A stretch of 6,945 nt of DNA, from positions 1-6,945 of the forward strand of contig JBCBGC010000210.1 in the NCBI GenBank assembly GCA_038527215.1, in the 5' to 3' direction. The position numbers and the translations under genes are program-made. This document shows, in pieces, positions 1 through 6,553 of this stretch. The DNA comes from JAWPMV01 sp038527215. Lineage in GTDB: Bacteria > Bacteroidota > Bacteroidia > J057. Each line of letters opens with the position of its first letter. Position 1 is the stretch's first letter. Under the pieces are notes generated by a model. The model saw nothing but the letters and a program-made list of their open reading frames with translations, was not told the origin of the DNA and did not search any database.

Positions 1-1316
1 TAGGCAAGCGCACTGCCCCGGCAAAGATTCTGAGCATCCATCTCAACGGGCAGTTGATCCATGAAAACGTGGTGCTTACCGGTCCTACCAGAGGGCCAGC
101 TTTCAAGGAAGAGGCTGCCAAAGGTCCCCTGATGATCCAGGGAGATCATGGTCCGGTCGCTTTCCGGAATATTCGCGTACGACGCTTTGAGCCAAAGGTG
201 ATACGGCCGGAAAATCTCTCTTACAAAGTGTATGAAGGCATCTTCCCGGTTTCGGTCCCCAACTTTGATACGCTGACCGCGATCCAGTCCGGCAAGATGG
301 AGAGCCTGACCCAGGAAGTGATGCAGGCCTCGGACAAAATCAGCATGCATGTAAAGGGCAGCCTCAAGCTCCCCACCAAAGGCACCTATTTTTTCCAGCT
401 GACTTCCCGTGGCAGCACCATGCTCAAAATTGGCGAAAAAGTAATTTTTGTCTACGGCTGGTGGGACCGGCAGGCCACGGTGGAATTAGCGGAAGGCGAG
501 CATGCTTTTGAGCTGTTTTACCATAAACCAGATTCCTGGTATCCGCCGGGATTGGGCATATTAATGTCTGGCCCGGGCTTTCGCAAGCAATCTCTTACTT
601 CCATCAGTTCTCTGCCCTTCAATAGTCCGGTGAATCCCATTTCCGTACAGCCCGGTAGCAGACCCAAAATTCTTCGGGCCTTTATCGATTATCCTTCCGC
701 CTTTGCAAAGGAGAAAAGAAGAATCGTGCATGCCATTTCGGTAGGCCATGCCCAAAAGGCCCATTTTACCTACGATCCAGACCGGGCAAGTCTGGTGCAA
801 GCCTGGCGGGGAGGTTTTCTGAATACCACCCCTATGTGGAACAATCGCGGAGATGGCAGCGCCCGCCCCTTGGGAACGGTATTGGACCTTGGTGATGCAG
901 CGGATCCTGGATTACTCCTCAAACCTCAGGCTGACTGGGAGGCTACTCTGGCGGAACAATTGGGCTACAAATTCCGGGGATATACCCTGGATGATACAGG
1001 AACCCCAACCTTTAGATATGAAATAGATGGTCAGATGATTTCGGACAAAATTTCCCCACGGGAAAGCGAACCTGGCCTGCAAAGAAGCATTGGTTTTCCG
1101 GCCAGTATGCCGATAGAATTGCATTACCGACTGGCAGCAGGCGCTACTATAGAGGAAGTGGACAAAAACCTCTATTCCATTGAGGGAAGCTATTATGTAT
1201 CTATTCCCAAGAAGCAAAAGGTGCGGATTCGGTCTATCGGCCAGCATCAAGAAATCATCCTGACCGCGCCTGCCAACAGCCCCGCTCAAGACCTGCAATA
1301 CGAAATCATCTGGTAA
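1..1316 (+). CDS. 5'-truncated DUF1080 / PA14-like secreted protein (C-terminal 437 residues)
   Basis: The reading frame is open from base 3 and the gene starts before the window. A TTG at 54 is in frame but falls inside a conserved domain, so it is not the start. Three parts are visible. Bases 3-200 encode the end of a DUF1080 (3-keto-disaccharide hydrolase, concanavalin-like) domain, with HLNGQLIHENV, TGPTRGP and IQGDHGPVAFRNIRVR. Bases about 230-580 encode a PA14-like beta domain (YEGIFPV, GTYFFQLTSRGSTMLKIG, YPPGLGILMSGPG), usually a carbohydrate-binding fold. Bases about 655-1313 encode a domain (VHAISVG, LVQAWRGGFLNTTPMWNNRG, FRGYTLDDTGTPTFRYEIDG) that I recall accompanying DUF7133-type dehydrogenase-like proteins. 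Family knowledge suggests action on glycosides outside the cytoplasm. The signal peptide and catalytic part are not in the window, so enzyme activity cannot be judged. The stop lies 20 bases before the next gene, which suggests an operon. Confidence 0.85.
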   Translation, partial: GKRTAPAKILSIHLNGQLIHENVVLTGPTRGPAFKEEAAKGPLMIQGDHGPVAFRNIRVRRFEPKVIRPENLSYKVYEGIFPVSVPNFDTLTAIQSGKMESLTQEVMQASDKISMHVKGSLKLPTKGTYFFQLTSRGSTMLKIGEKVIFVYGWWDRQATVELAEGEHAFELFYHKPDSWYPPGLGILMSGPGFRKQSLTSISSLPFNSPVNPISVQPGSRPKILRAFIDYPSAFAKEKRRIVHAISVGHAQKAHFTYDPDRASLVQAWRGGFLNTTPMWNNRGDGSARPLGTVLDLGDAADPGLLLKPQADWEATLAEQLGYKFRGYTLDDTGTPTFRYEIDGQMISDKISPRESEPGLQRSIGFPASMPIELHYRLAAGATIEEVDKNLYSIEGSYYVSIPKKQKVRIRSIGQHQEIILTAPANSPAQDLQYEIIW

Positions 1317-1336
1317 GCCTCTCAATCGAATTTTTC

Positions 1337-3460
1337 ATGAAAAAGTATAGCATTCTCTGTCTCCTCCTCCTCAGTCTCGGCCTGAACCCTGCCCTTTTGG
1401 GTCAGGAAAAAGCCTTACCGGCCACGGAGTCAGATTTTTATAAAATGTTTACCCTGCCGATTCCTGAAGGCATGATCCTCGAGGTGGGAGGCCTGACCAC
1501 CTTGCCTAACGGAGACCTGGCCGCCGGGACCCGCAGAGGCGAGGTCTACCTGATTGAGAATCCCTACATGGATTTGCAGACTCAACCTCATTACCGCCTG
1601 TATGCAGAAGGCCTACACGAAATTCTCGGCTTAAGTTATCGGGATGGCGGGCTTTATCTCGCCCAAAGAGGAGAACTGACCCGGCTTTCTGACCGCAATG
1701 GAGATGGCATGGCCGATCAGTTTGAAAGTGTCTACGCCTGGCCCCTTTCCGGGCACTACCACGAATATTCTTATGGTCCTGCCATGGATGAGGACGGAAA
1801 TATGTTCGTCAGTGGAAATGTAGCCTTTGGAGATGTGGAATGGTGGCGAGGCGAAAGCCGGGTACCCTGGCGGGGGTGGATTTTGCGCATTACACCGGAG
1901 GGAGAAATGGAGCCCTGGGCCACCGGGGTGCGCTCCCCTTGCGGATTAGGGGTGTTTGATGGCGAACTTTTTTATGCGGACAACCAGGGAGACTGGCTAG
2001 GTTCTGGGGGATTGGTGCACGTAGAAAAAGGCGACTTCACGGGCCACCCGGCAGGCTTACGCTGGGCAGACCATCCAGCCTCACCCGTCAAAGTGCGCCT
2101 GGAAGATATCTATAGCCGGGTTGATCCTAAAATGGCCGCTCCCGGTCAAAAGCCGATCAAACCGGAAGATGGCCCCAATGAGCCGACCATTCCACTTTAC
2201 GAGGTAGCGGAAGAAGTAGAAGGCCTCAAATTGCCAGCCGTTTGGTTACCGCATTCCGTCCTCGGGATCTCGACCTCCCAAATTGTTCGCGATGAAAGCG
2301 GGGGTGCCTTTGGACCGTTTGGCGGGCAGTTGTTTATCGGAGATGAGGGCCAAAGTAAAATCGTGCGGGTATTTCTGGAAGAAATTAATGGGACCTACCA
2401 GGGAGCGGCTTTCGCTTTCCGGGATGGCTTCCAGTCTGGGGTGCTGCGCATGACCTGGGGAAGAGATGGCTCTATGTTCGTCGGCCAGACCAACCGCGGC
2501 TGGGGATCCACTGGCCCTAAGCCTTTTGGGCTACAACGCCTGGTCTGGACGGGAAAAATGCCTTTTGAAATGAAAGCGGTTCGCGCCATGCCAGATGGCT
2601 TTGAAATTGAGTTTACCCAACCTGTAGACAAGCGCACGGCCAGCAATCCGGATTCCTATGGCATCAGCTCTTTTACCTACAAATATCACCCGGTTTATGG
2701 TTCTCCGGTGGTCAGAGATACGCTATGCCCGGTAGAAGGCGTCGTAGTTTCCAAAGATGGCTTAAAAGCACGGCTGGTAATCAGCAACCTCCGGAAAAAA
2801 TACATTCACGAAATCAAGGCGCTGGGCGTCAAAGCCTACTATGACCAAAGTAGTCTGCTGCATCCAACTGCCTATTATACCCTGAACGAAATCCCCGAGG
2901 GTGCCAAGCTGAATCTCCCTAAAAGAGTAGCTAAGCCCATGCATCATTCCCACAATACGGTAAAAGCCAGCCCAGCACAACAAGCCTCGGCTGCTCCCAA
3001 AAAGGCCAGCCCCAAAAAGGCGACTACCCGCCCGTCTCGACCTCGTCTAGCCAAGCGGCAGACCTCCATGCCCAAAGCCTGGAAAACGGTTGACCAGCGG
3101 TTGGTCCTGGGCACGCGCCCCGGCTTAAAATTTGACAAGACAAGCATTACCGTAAAAGCCGGCAGCAAAGTCCGACTCAGCTTCAACAACAATGACGACA
3201 TGCCGCATAATTTTGTGCTGGTCCAGCCCGGACAGGCCGACACGGTAGGAGAACTGGCCATTAACCTGGGCGTTAAGGGTTTCAACGTGGGCTATATCCC
3301 CCAAAGCAGCAAAGTGCTGGTTCACACCAAACTGATGAACCCTGGCTCCAAAGAGGACGTTTATTTTTATGCGCCTAGTCGACCTGGGGATTATCCTTTT
3401 GTGTGTACCGTTCCGGGGCATCATCAATTGATGCGAGGGGTGCTAAGGGTGGTGAAATAA
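1337..3460 (+). CDS. Secreted sorbosone-dehydrogenase-like beta-propeller fused to a C-terminal azurin-type cupredoxin
   Basis: The protein has 707 residues. Residues 1-22 form a signal peptide (MKK, then a Leu-rich core, cleavage probably after ALLG). Residues about 35-400 look like a glucose/sorbosone dehydrogenase-type (DUF7133-like) propeller: GLTTLPNGDLAAGTRRGEVY, a calcium-loop-like DRNGDGMAD at 119-127, GVRSPCGLGVFDGELFYADN and LPHSVLGIS. Residues about 410-520 look like a beta-sandwich. Residues 525-584 are a basic Ala/Lys/Pro/Ser linker. Residues 585-707 are an azurin/plastocyanin-like domain. Its His624 (MPHNF), Cys690, His695 and Met699 (CTVPGHHQLM) match the type-1 copper ligands and C-x4-H-x3-M spacing of azurin. 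Related propellers in other phyla often carry a CxxCH cytochrome c domain; there is no CxxCH here, so the copper domain may take electrons instead (inference). Substrate and PQQ dependence are unknown. ATG 1337 is chosen because it opens the signal peptide. Confidence 0.9.
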   Translation: MKKYSILCLLLLSLGLNPALLGQEKALPATESDFYKMFTLPIPEGMILEVGGLTTLPNGDLAAGTRRGEVYLIENPYMDLQTQPHYRLYAEGLHEILGLSYRDGGLYLAQRGELTRLSDRNGDGMADQFESVYAWPLSGHYHEYSYGPAMDEDGNMFVSGNVAFGDVEWWRGESRVPWRGWILRITPEGEMEPWATGVRSPCGLGVFDGELFYADNQGDWLGSGGLVHVEKGDFTGHPAGLRWADHPASPVKVRLEDIYSRVDPKMAAPGQKPIKPEDGPNEPTIPLYEVAEEVEGLKLPAVWLPHSVLGISTSQIVRDESGGAFGPFGGQLFIGDEGQSKIVRVFLEEINGTYQGAAFAFRDGFQSGVLRMTWGRDGSMFVGQTNRGWGSTGPKPFGLQRLVWTGKMPFEMKAVRAMPDGFEIEFTQPVDKRTASNPDSYGISSFTYKYHPVYGSPVVRDTLCPVEGVVVSKDGLKARLVISNLRKKYIHEIKALGVKAYYDQSSLLHPTAYYTLNEIPEGAKLNLPKRVAKPMHHSHNTVKASPAQQASAAPKKASPKKATTRPSRPRLAKRQTSMPKAWKTVDQRLVLGTRPGLKFDKTSITVKAGSKVRLSFNNNDDMPHNFVLVQPGQADTVGELAINLGVKGFNVGYIPQSSKVLVHTKLMNPGSKEDVYFYAPSRPGDYPFVCTVPGHHQLMRGVLRVVK
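3089..3460 (+). other. Azurin-like type-1 copper domain within the propeller protein
   Basis: This is a sub-feature covering residues 585-707 of the 707-residue protein. It opens with a beta-strand region (LKFDKTSITVKAGSKVRLSF), a common cupredoxin start. The first copper ligand is His624 in NNNDDMPHNFVLV, comparable to GHN in azurin. The other ligands sit in FVCTVPGHHQLMRG: Cys690, His695 and axial Met699. All four are present, so the domain should bind copper and transfer electrons in the periplasm or at the cell surface. Confidence 0.88.
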
Positions 3461-3476
3461 GCTGTTCAAACCAGAG

Positions 3477-3512
3477 ATAGGGGCTGGCTTCGGCACATCC
3501 TCAAACCCCTAT
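3477..3512 (+). terminator. Possible stem-loop between the propeller gene and the next gene
   Basis: ATAGGGG (3477-3483) and CCCCTAT (3506-3512) are perfect 7-bp arms around a 22-base loop, 16 bases after the propeller stop codon. The position suits a transcript end, and the base composition and gene type change here. No T-run follows and the loop is long, so a typical intrinsic terminator is not supported. It could also be chance. Confidence 0.25.
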
Positions 3513-3533
3513 GCATCATGTAAATGGATCAGC

Positions 3534-4046
3534 ATGATAAGCGAACTGACATATAAAATTGTAGCCTTTGCTGAAATTAAGCAGGTCGACACCAACGAAA
3601 GTATTGATTGGGCGAATGAAATGATGGAGCTTGGATATGAAAGTCCCACCTTGTTTATGCTCGCTGGCTTCAATAAACCGACCCATTATTTCGAAGTAAT
3701 TGACTACGTAACGGACAGCGTCAGGGAACTTGGGCTGGAAATGAAAAAGGGAGAGGAGGCTATCTTAAGTTATGCCAGTTACTTTCTCCTTCAAATCGCC
3801 AAAAGCCATAAAGTGAGAGAGAATTTGACAGCGCTTTATGAGTTCTGCCAAATGAAGGATTACAAAGACATGGTTTATGACTTTTATCTCCTGTATTGGG
3901 CTTGGAACGACCTGGACTATGAAGACAATGAATTTAATCATTATTGGGGAGGAGCAAGAAGAGCGAATATTGAAAAGCTTGTCATTGACGAAGCTAAGGA
4001 GTGGATTGAGAAGCATAAAAAACACTATGCCCTACAAAACCCATAA
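3534..4046 (+). CDS. Hypothetical 170-residue acidic, helix-rich cytosolic protein
   Basis: I do not recognise a named family with confidence. The protein has no signal peptide and no membrane segment. It is rich in Glu, Asp, Tyr and Trp and looks mostly alpha-helical. Recognisable stretches are SIDWANEMMELGYESPTLFM, LAGFNKPTHYFEV, YDFYLLYWAWNDLDYEDNEF and HYWGGARRANIEKLVIDEAK; similar short proteins of unknown role occur in Bacteroidota. ATG 3534 is the only ATG in this frame near the beginning; the ATGs at 3511, 3518 and 3524 are in other frames. No good ribosome site is visible, which is usual in this phylum. The gene starts 73 bases after the propeller gene and ends 70 bases before the deiminase gene, and its G+C is lower than that of the upstream pair. 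An immunity-type or stress-related role is possible, but nothing here demonstrates it. Confidence 0.75.
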   Translation: MISELTYKIVAFAEIKQVDTNESIDWANEMMELGYESPTLFMLAGFNKPTHYFEVIDYVTDSVRELGLEMKKGEEAILSYASYFLLQIAKSHKVRENLTALYEFCQMKDYKDMVYDFYLLYWAWNDLDYEDNEFNHYWGGARRANIEKLVIDEAKEWIEKHKKHYALQNP

Positions 4047-4116
4047 GTGATAGGGAGCATCGGGACACTACTTCTTTTAGCCAATCCGTATCTCGACATC
4101 AACAAAAAAAGATCAC

Positions 4117-5259
4117 ATGAAAATGATTCCAACCCTATTCCTGCTTCTGACCCTTACTGCTGCTTGTCAAAACGGGGTAGATATAACAGAACCTATAGAT
4201 GAGGTAGACATCATGTATACCATGCCCGAAGAAAGCGAGCTACACGAAGGCACCTGGCTGCAATGGCCACACCACTATCAATACGGAATAGCCTATAGAA
4301 ATAGCTTAGACGCAACCTGGGTTGCCATGACCAAAGCATTGGTGAGCAGTGAAAACGTCCACATCATCGCTTATAATCAAACGGAAAAAGACAGAATCAT
4401 TTCCTTATTAACCAATGAAGGCGTGCCCTTGACGAAGGTTGATTTCAAGATCTATGAAACCGATGATACCTGGATCAGAGACAATGGACCCATTTATGTA
4501 AGAGACGAAAACCAGAACCTAGTGATCGAAGATTGGGGATTTAATGGCTGGGGAAATAAAATTGATGATCTAAGTGGATTACGCATACAATCAGCAAAAT
4601 GTGATGAAATTCCTTCGAAAATTGCTTCCGACCAAGGAAAAACCTTAATCGACCTCAATGCCGAGATGATCAATGAAGGAGGCAGTGTAGAAATTGATGG
4701 AAACGGCAGCTTGATGGCGTGCAAAAGCTCGATTCTGAACAACAATCGAAACCCAGGCATGAGCCAGGCACAAGCTGAGGTGATTTTTAAAAAATATCTT
4801 GGGGTTACCCATTTCATTTGGCTGGAGGGACAAGCCGGACTCGACATTACTGACCAACATATCGATGGGTTTGCGAGGTTTGGAAACGCAAGCACCATCG
4901 TTACCATGGCACAGTCGGATTTATTGGATTTTGACGTTTCGCAATCTGACATTGATCGGTTGTATGCGGCAACCAATAAAGATGGAAATGCCTATACCTT
5001 CTTAATGGTTCCCTTAACGAAGAACAACGTAGAAACCACTGATGGCACCAACCTGGGATACAAGGGTTCCTATATAAACTATTACATCGCCAATACGAAA
5101 GTGCTGGTTCCCAATTATAATGACCCGCATGACGCCACGGCGAATGCCATCATTCAAACGCTATATCCAAATAGGACGGTCGTGGGGATTGATGTCAGAA
5201 ACCTATATCAGCATGGGGGCATGGTCCATTGTGTAACGCAGCAGCAGCCGGCGGATTGA
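4117..5259 (+). CDS. Agmatine deiminase / peptidyl-arginine deiminase family lipoprotein
   Basis: The protein has 380 residues. Residues 1-17 form a lipoprotein signal (LFLLLTLTAAC, lipidated Cys17), so it should be anchored outside the inner membrane, unlike cytosolic agmatine deiminase AguA. The catalytic body follows. It has the N-terminal family motif MPEESELHEGTWLQWPH (36-52), DDTWIRDNGP with Asp122, NEGGSVEIDG (186-195), NNNRNP (208-213), DQHIDGFARF with His248 and Asp250, and the C-terminal HGGMVHCVTQQ with nucleophile Cys372. These match the Asp/His/Asp/Cys set of the guanidine-modifying fold. The family removes the imino group of agmatine or peptidyl-arginine as ammonia, leaving a carbamoyl or citrulline product; which substrate applies here cannot be told. 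ATG 4117 follows an A-rich stretch (acaaaaaaaga) and directly opens the signal sequence. The stop lies 60 bases from the insertion sequence, and the reading frame is intact. Confidence 0.9.
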   Translation: MKMIPTLFLLLTLTAACQNGVDITEPIDEVDIMYTMPEESELHEGTWLQWPHHYQYGIAYRNSLDATWVAMTKALVSSENVHIIAYNQTEKDRIISLLTNEGVPLTKVDFKIYETDDTWIRDNGPIYVRDENQNLVIEDWGFNGWGNKIDDLSGLRIQSAKCDEIPSKIASDQGKTLIDLNAEMINEGGSVEIDGNGSLMACKSSILNNNRNPGMSQAQAEVIFKKYLGVTHFIWLEGQAGLDITDQHIDGFARFGNASTIVTMAQSDLLDFDVSQSDIDRLYAATNKDGNAYTFLMVPLTKNNVETTDGTNLGYKGSYINYYIANTKVLVPNYNDPHDATANAIIQTLYPNRTVVGIDVRNLYQHGGMVHCVTQQQPAD

Positions 5260-5319
5260 GGTAAAAATGCCATTCCGCATGTAAAGGAGGCTGACGGAAG
5301 ATTAAAAAGTTCCTGGGAG

Positions 5320-5349
5320 TGTACGTCCCCCTTAATTAGCTACAGTTAA
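5320..5349. repeat. Terminal inverted repeat of the IS (orfB-side end)
   Basis: It begins TGTACGTCCCCC and, inward, shares AATTAG-CTACAGT-TAA-type similarity with the other end, with a few mismatches and small gaps. The orfB stop codon (5332-5334) lies inside this repeat, as is common in compact insertion sequences. Confidence 0.85.
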
Positions 5350-6234
5350 GGGTATAAATTTCCAATTTATTTTCTGTCGTTGGTCGTGTTGGAATGTGGG
5401 AAAGTCGGAGACTTTTCCATATTTCAACACGAAGGCTCTGGGCGTCATATTCCCTAGCGATTCATGTGGTCTTTGGTGGTTGTAATGCCATATCCATTCT
5501 TGGGTTAGCGCCCTGGCCTGAGACAATGATTCTATCAACCAGGCACTGAGTACTTCCTCTTTGGAGGTTCTGTTAAAGCGTTCCACATAGCTATTCTCGG
5601 TTGGTTTGCCGGGACGAATGAGGAGAAGATCTATTCCGTGCTTTTGGCACCATTGATCCATGACAATGGCCAGAAACTCAGGTCCATTATCCACCCTGAT
5701 CTGCTTGGGTTTTCCTCTCCATTCGATGAGTTGGTCCAGTTCCCTGACCACTCGTTTGCTACCGATGGAGGTATCTATGACAATGTTGAGCACCTCCCGG
5801 TTAAAGTCGTCAATAACGTTCAAAGTCCGGAAGGTTTTGCCATAGCTCAGGCTATCGTGCATAAAATCCATGCTCCAGGTTATGTTCGGGCCAATGGGCC
5901 AGACCAAAGGTTCCTTAACTCGAGCTGGAATACGCCGTTTACGCTTACGTCTCAGATTTAGGCCCAACTGACGATACACCCGATAAACGCGCTTATGGTT
6001 CCATCCAAAGCCCTGATTTCGAAGCATGTTGAACAGCTTCTTAAAGCCATATCTGGGATGTTGATCCGATGAATCAGATAAGGCATTTATCAAGACATGG
6101 TCATTACGCTCCTTGGGTTGGTAGTAGTAGACTGAACTACTGAGATTGACAATCCTACAGCTTTTCCGAAGACTTAAGCCATGCTCGGATTGCAGATAGG
6201 CTACACTGGAGCGCTTCTGATCAGGGCTTAGAGC
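5332..6234 (-). CDS. IS3-family OrfB, DDE transposase catalytic part (made as OrfAB by -1 frameshift)
   Basis: From the slip site the -1 frame reads ALSPDQKRSSVAYLQSEHG on to the stop at 5334-5332, 300 residues. With 87 codons of OrfA this gives a 387-residue OrfAB. An HTH_21-like segment comes first (GLSLRKSCRIVNLSSSVYYY, then HPRYGFKKLF). The integrase core follows: the first Asp in TWSMDFMHD, the second in IRVDNGPEF and Glu in ENSYVERFNR. Exactly 35 residues separate the last two, and a Lys lies seven residues after the Glu, as is typical of IS3. WHYNHQRPHESLGNMTP is the usual C-terminal signature. No stop or frame break interrupts it, so the enzyme is probably active. A TTG at 6093 is an in-frame internal codon and an unlikely start. 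The product cuts and joins DNA at the terminal repeats. Confidence 0.93.
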   Translation of the reverse strand, partial: ALSPDQKRSSVAYLQSEHGLSLRKSCRIVNLSSSVYYYQPKERNDHVLINALSDSSDQHPRYGFKKLFNMLRNQGFGWNHKRVYRVYRQLGLNLRRKRKRRIPARVKEPLVWPIGPNITWSMDFMHDSLSYGKTFRTLNVIDDFNREVLNIVIDTSIGSKRVVRELDQLIEWRGKPKQIRVDNGPEFLAIVMDQWCQKHGIDLLLIRPGKPTENSYVERFNRTSKEEVLSAWLIESLSQARALTQEWIWHYNHQRPHESLGNMTPRAFVLKYGKVSDFPTFQHDQRQKINWKFIPLTVAN

Positions 6235-6494
6235 TTTTTTTCGATCAAGTCCTTCATCGCATGGTTCTCCAGGCTAAGGTTAGCATACATCTGCTTGAGC
6301 TTGCGATTTTCTTCCTCCAATTCCTTGAGGCGCTTGACCATCGAGGCATCCATCCCCCCGTACTTATTCTTCCAGTTGTAAAAAGTACCCTGACTGATCC
6401 CATGCTCCTTGCATAGGTCGCTGACCTTCATCCCAGCCTCATGTTGCTTGAGGATTTTGACAATCTGACTTTCTGTGAATCTTGATTTTTTCAT
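6228..6494 (-). CDS. IS3-family OrfA (helix-turn-helix, leucine zipper)
   Basis: This 88-residue protein has an N-terminal helix-turn-helix of the Transposase_8 / HTH_Tnp_1 type (residues about 1-50: FTESQIVKILKQHEAGMKVS, then LCKEHGISQGTFYNWKNKYG). A Leu-rich coiled coil follows (residues about 57-88: RLKELEEENRKLKQMY and onward) that would mediate oligomerisation. In this family OrfA binds the terminal repeats and, made alone, modulates transposition. ATG at 6494 starts with MKKSRF, the normal family start. The zero-frame stop TAA (6230-6228) lies just two codons after the slippery AAAAAAG, so OrfA is what ribosomes make when they do not slip. Confidence 0.93.
   Translation of the reverse strand: MKKSRFTESQIVKILKQHEAGMKVSDLCKEHGISQGTFYNWKNKYGGMDASMVKRLKELEEENRKLKQMYANLSLENHAMKDLIEKKL
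6234..6240 (-). promoter_or_regulatory. Programmed -1 ribosomal frameshift site A_AAA_AAG
   Basis: The minus strand reads GAA AAA AAG CTC TAA in the orfA frame, a perfect X_XXY_YYZ heptamer two codons before the orfA stop. Slipping back one base continues as GCT CTA AGC CCT straight into the orfB frame; the arithmetic (1163 nt plus one re-read base = 388 codons) is exact. An AAGGA, Shine-Dalgarno-like, lies 9 bases upstream (6250-6254) and could stimulate slippage, though such pairing is weaker in Bacteroidota. A 6-bp pairing (6225-6230 with 6175-6180) might form downstream. Confidence 0.88.
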
Positions 6495-6521
6495 GCTTTC
6501 CCGAAGTTAAGACTTTTCATT

Positions 6522-6553
6522 TTATACTGTCTCTATTTTCGGGGGGACGTACA
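6522..6553. repeat. Terminal inverted repeat of the IS (orfA-side end)
   Basis: Read on the minus strand it begins TGTACGTCCCCCC, with one C more than the opposite end, and continues GAAAATAGAGACAGTATAA. The 12 outermost bases are identical to the other end, and the rest matches with mismatches and one or two single-base gaps. It lies 28 bases upstream of the orfA start, so any promoter for the transposase must overlap it or lie just inside. Confidence 0.85.

Larger units (their letters stand above)
5320..6553 (-). mobile_element. Complete IS3-family (IS407-like) insertion sequence, 1234 bp
   Basis: Both ends read TGTACGTCCCCC going inward (5320-5331, and the reverse complement of 6542-6553), and similarity continues imperfectly to about 30 bp. 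Between them are orfA and orfB on the minus strand, joined by a -1 frameshift signal, with HTH, leucine-zipper and D,D(35)E motifs all intact. Size, gene layout and orfA sequence (KKSRFTESQIVKILKQ, YGGMDAS) resemble the IS407 subgroup. The subgroup call rests on recall, not a search. Flanking bases are ggag on the left (5316-5319) and ccta on the right (6554-6557), so no direct target duplication is visible. Confidence 0.93.

Noticed and set aside
54..56. TTG as the start of the first gene
   Set aside because: The frame is open upstream to base 3, and residues before it (LSIHLNGQ) belong to the DUF1080 domain, so the gene simply begins outside the window.
912..1325. Minus-strand open frame of 137 codons opposite the first gene
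   Set aside because: It lies wholly antisense to a gene with clear domain motifs, and its translation has no recognisable motif or supporting context.
2944..3427. Two overlapping minus-strand open frames opposite the linker and azurin domain
   Set aside because: They are shadows of the copper-domain coding sequence, in which all ligands are conserved on the plus strand.
1337..3460. A cytochrome c heme motif in the propeller protein
   Set aside because: No CxxCH is present; the only Cys-His cluster is the azurin copper loop CTVPGHH.
4494..4976. Minus-strand open frame of 160 codons opposite the deiminase gene
   Set aside because: It covers the catalytic motifs of a well-supported gene in antisense; the translation is Ser/Pro/Leu-rich with no family signature.
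5283..5290. Strong Shine-Dalgarno-like AAAGGAGG between the deiminase gene and the IS
   Set aside because: No usable start codon with an open frame follows at a suitable distance; the nearest CTG frame stops after four codons.
5638..5961. Plus-strand open frames inside the insertion sequence
   Set aside because: They are antisense to the transposase core with its exact D,D(35)E spacing, and have no motif of their own.
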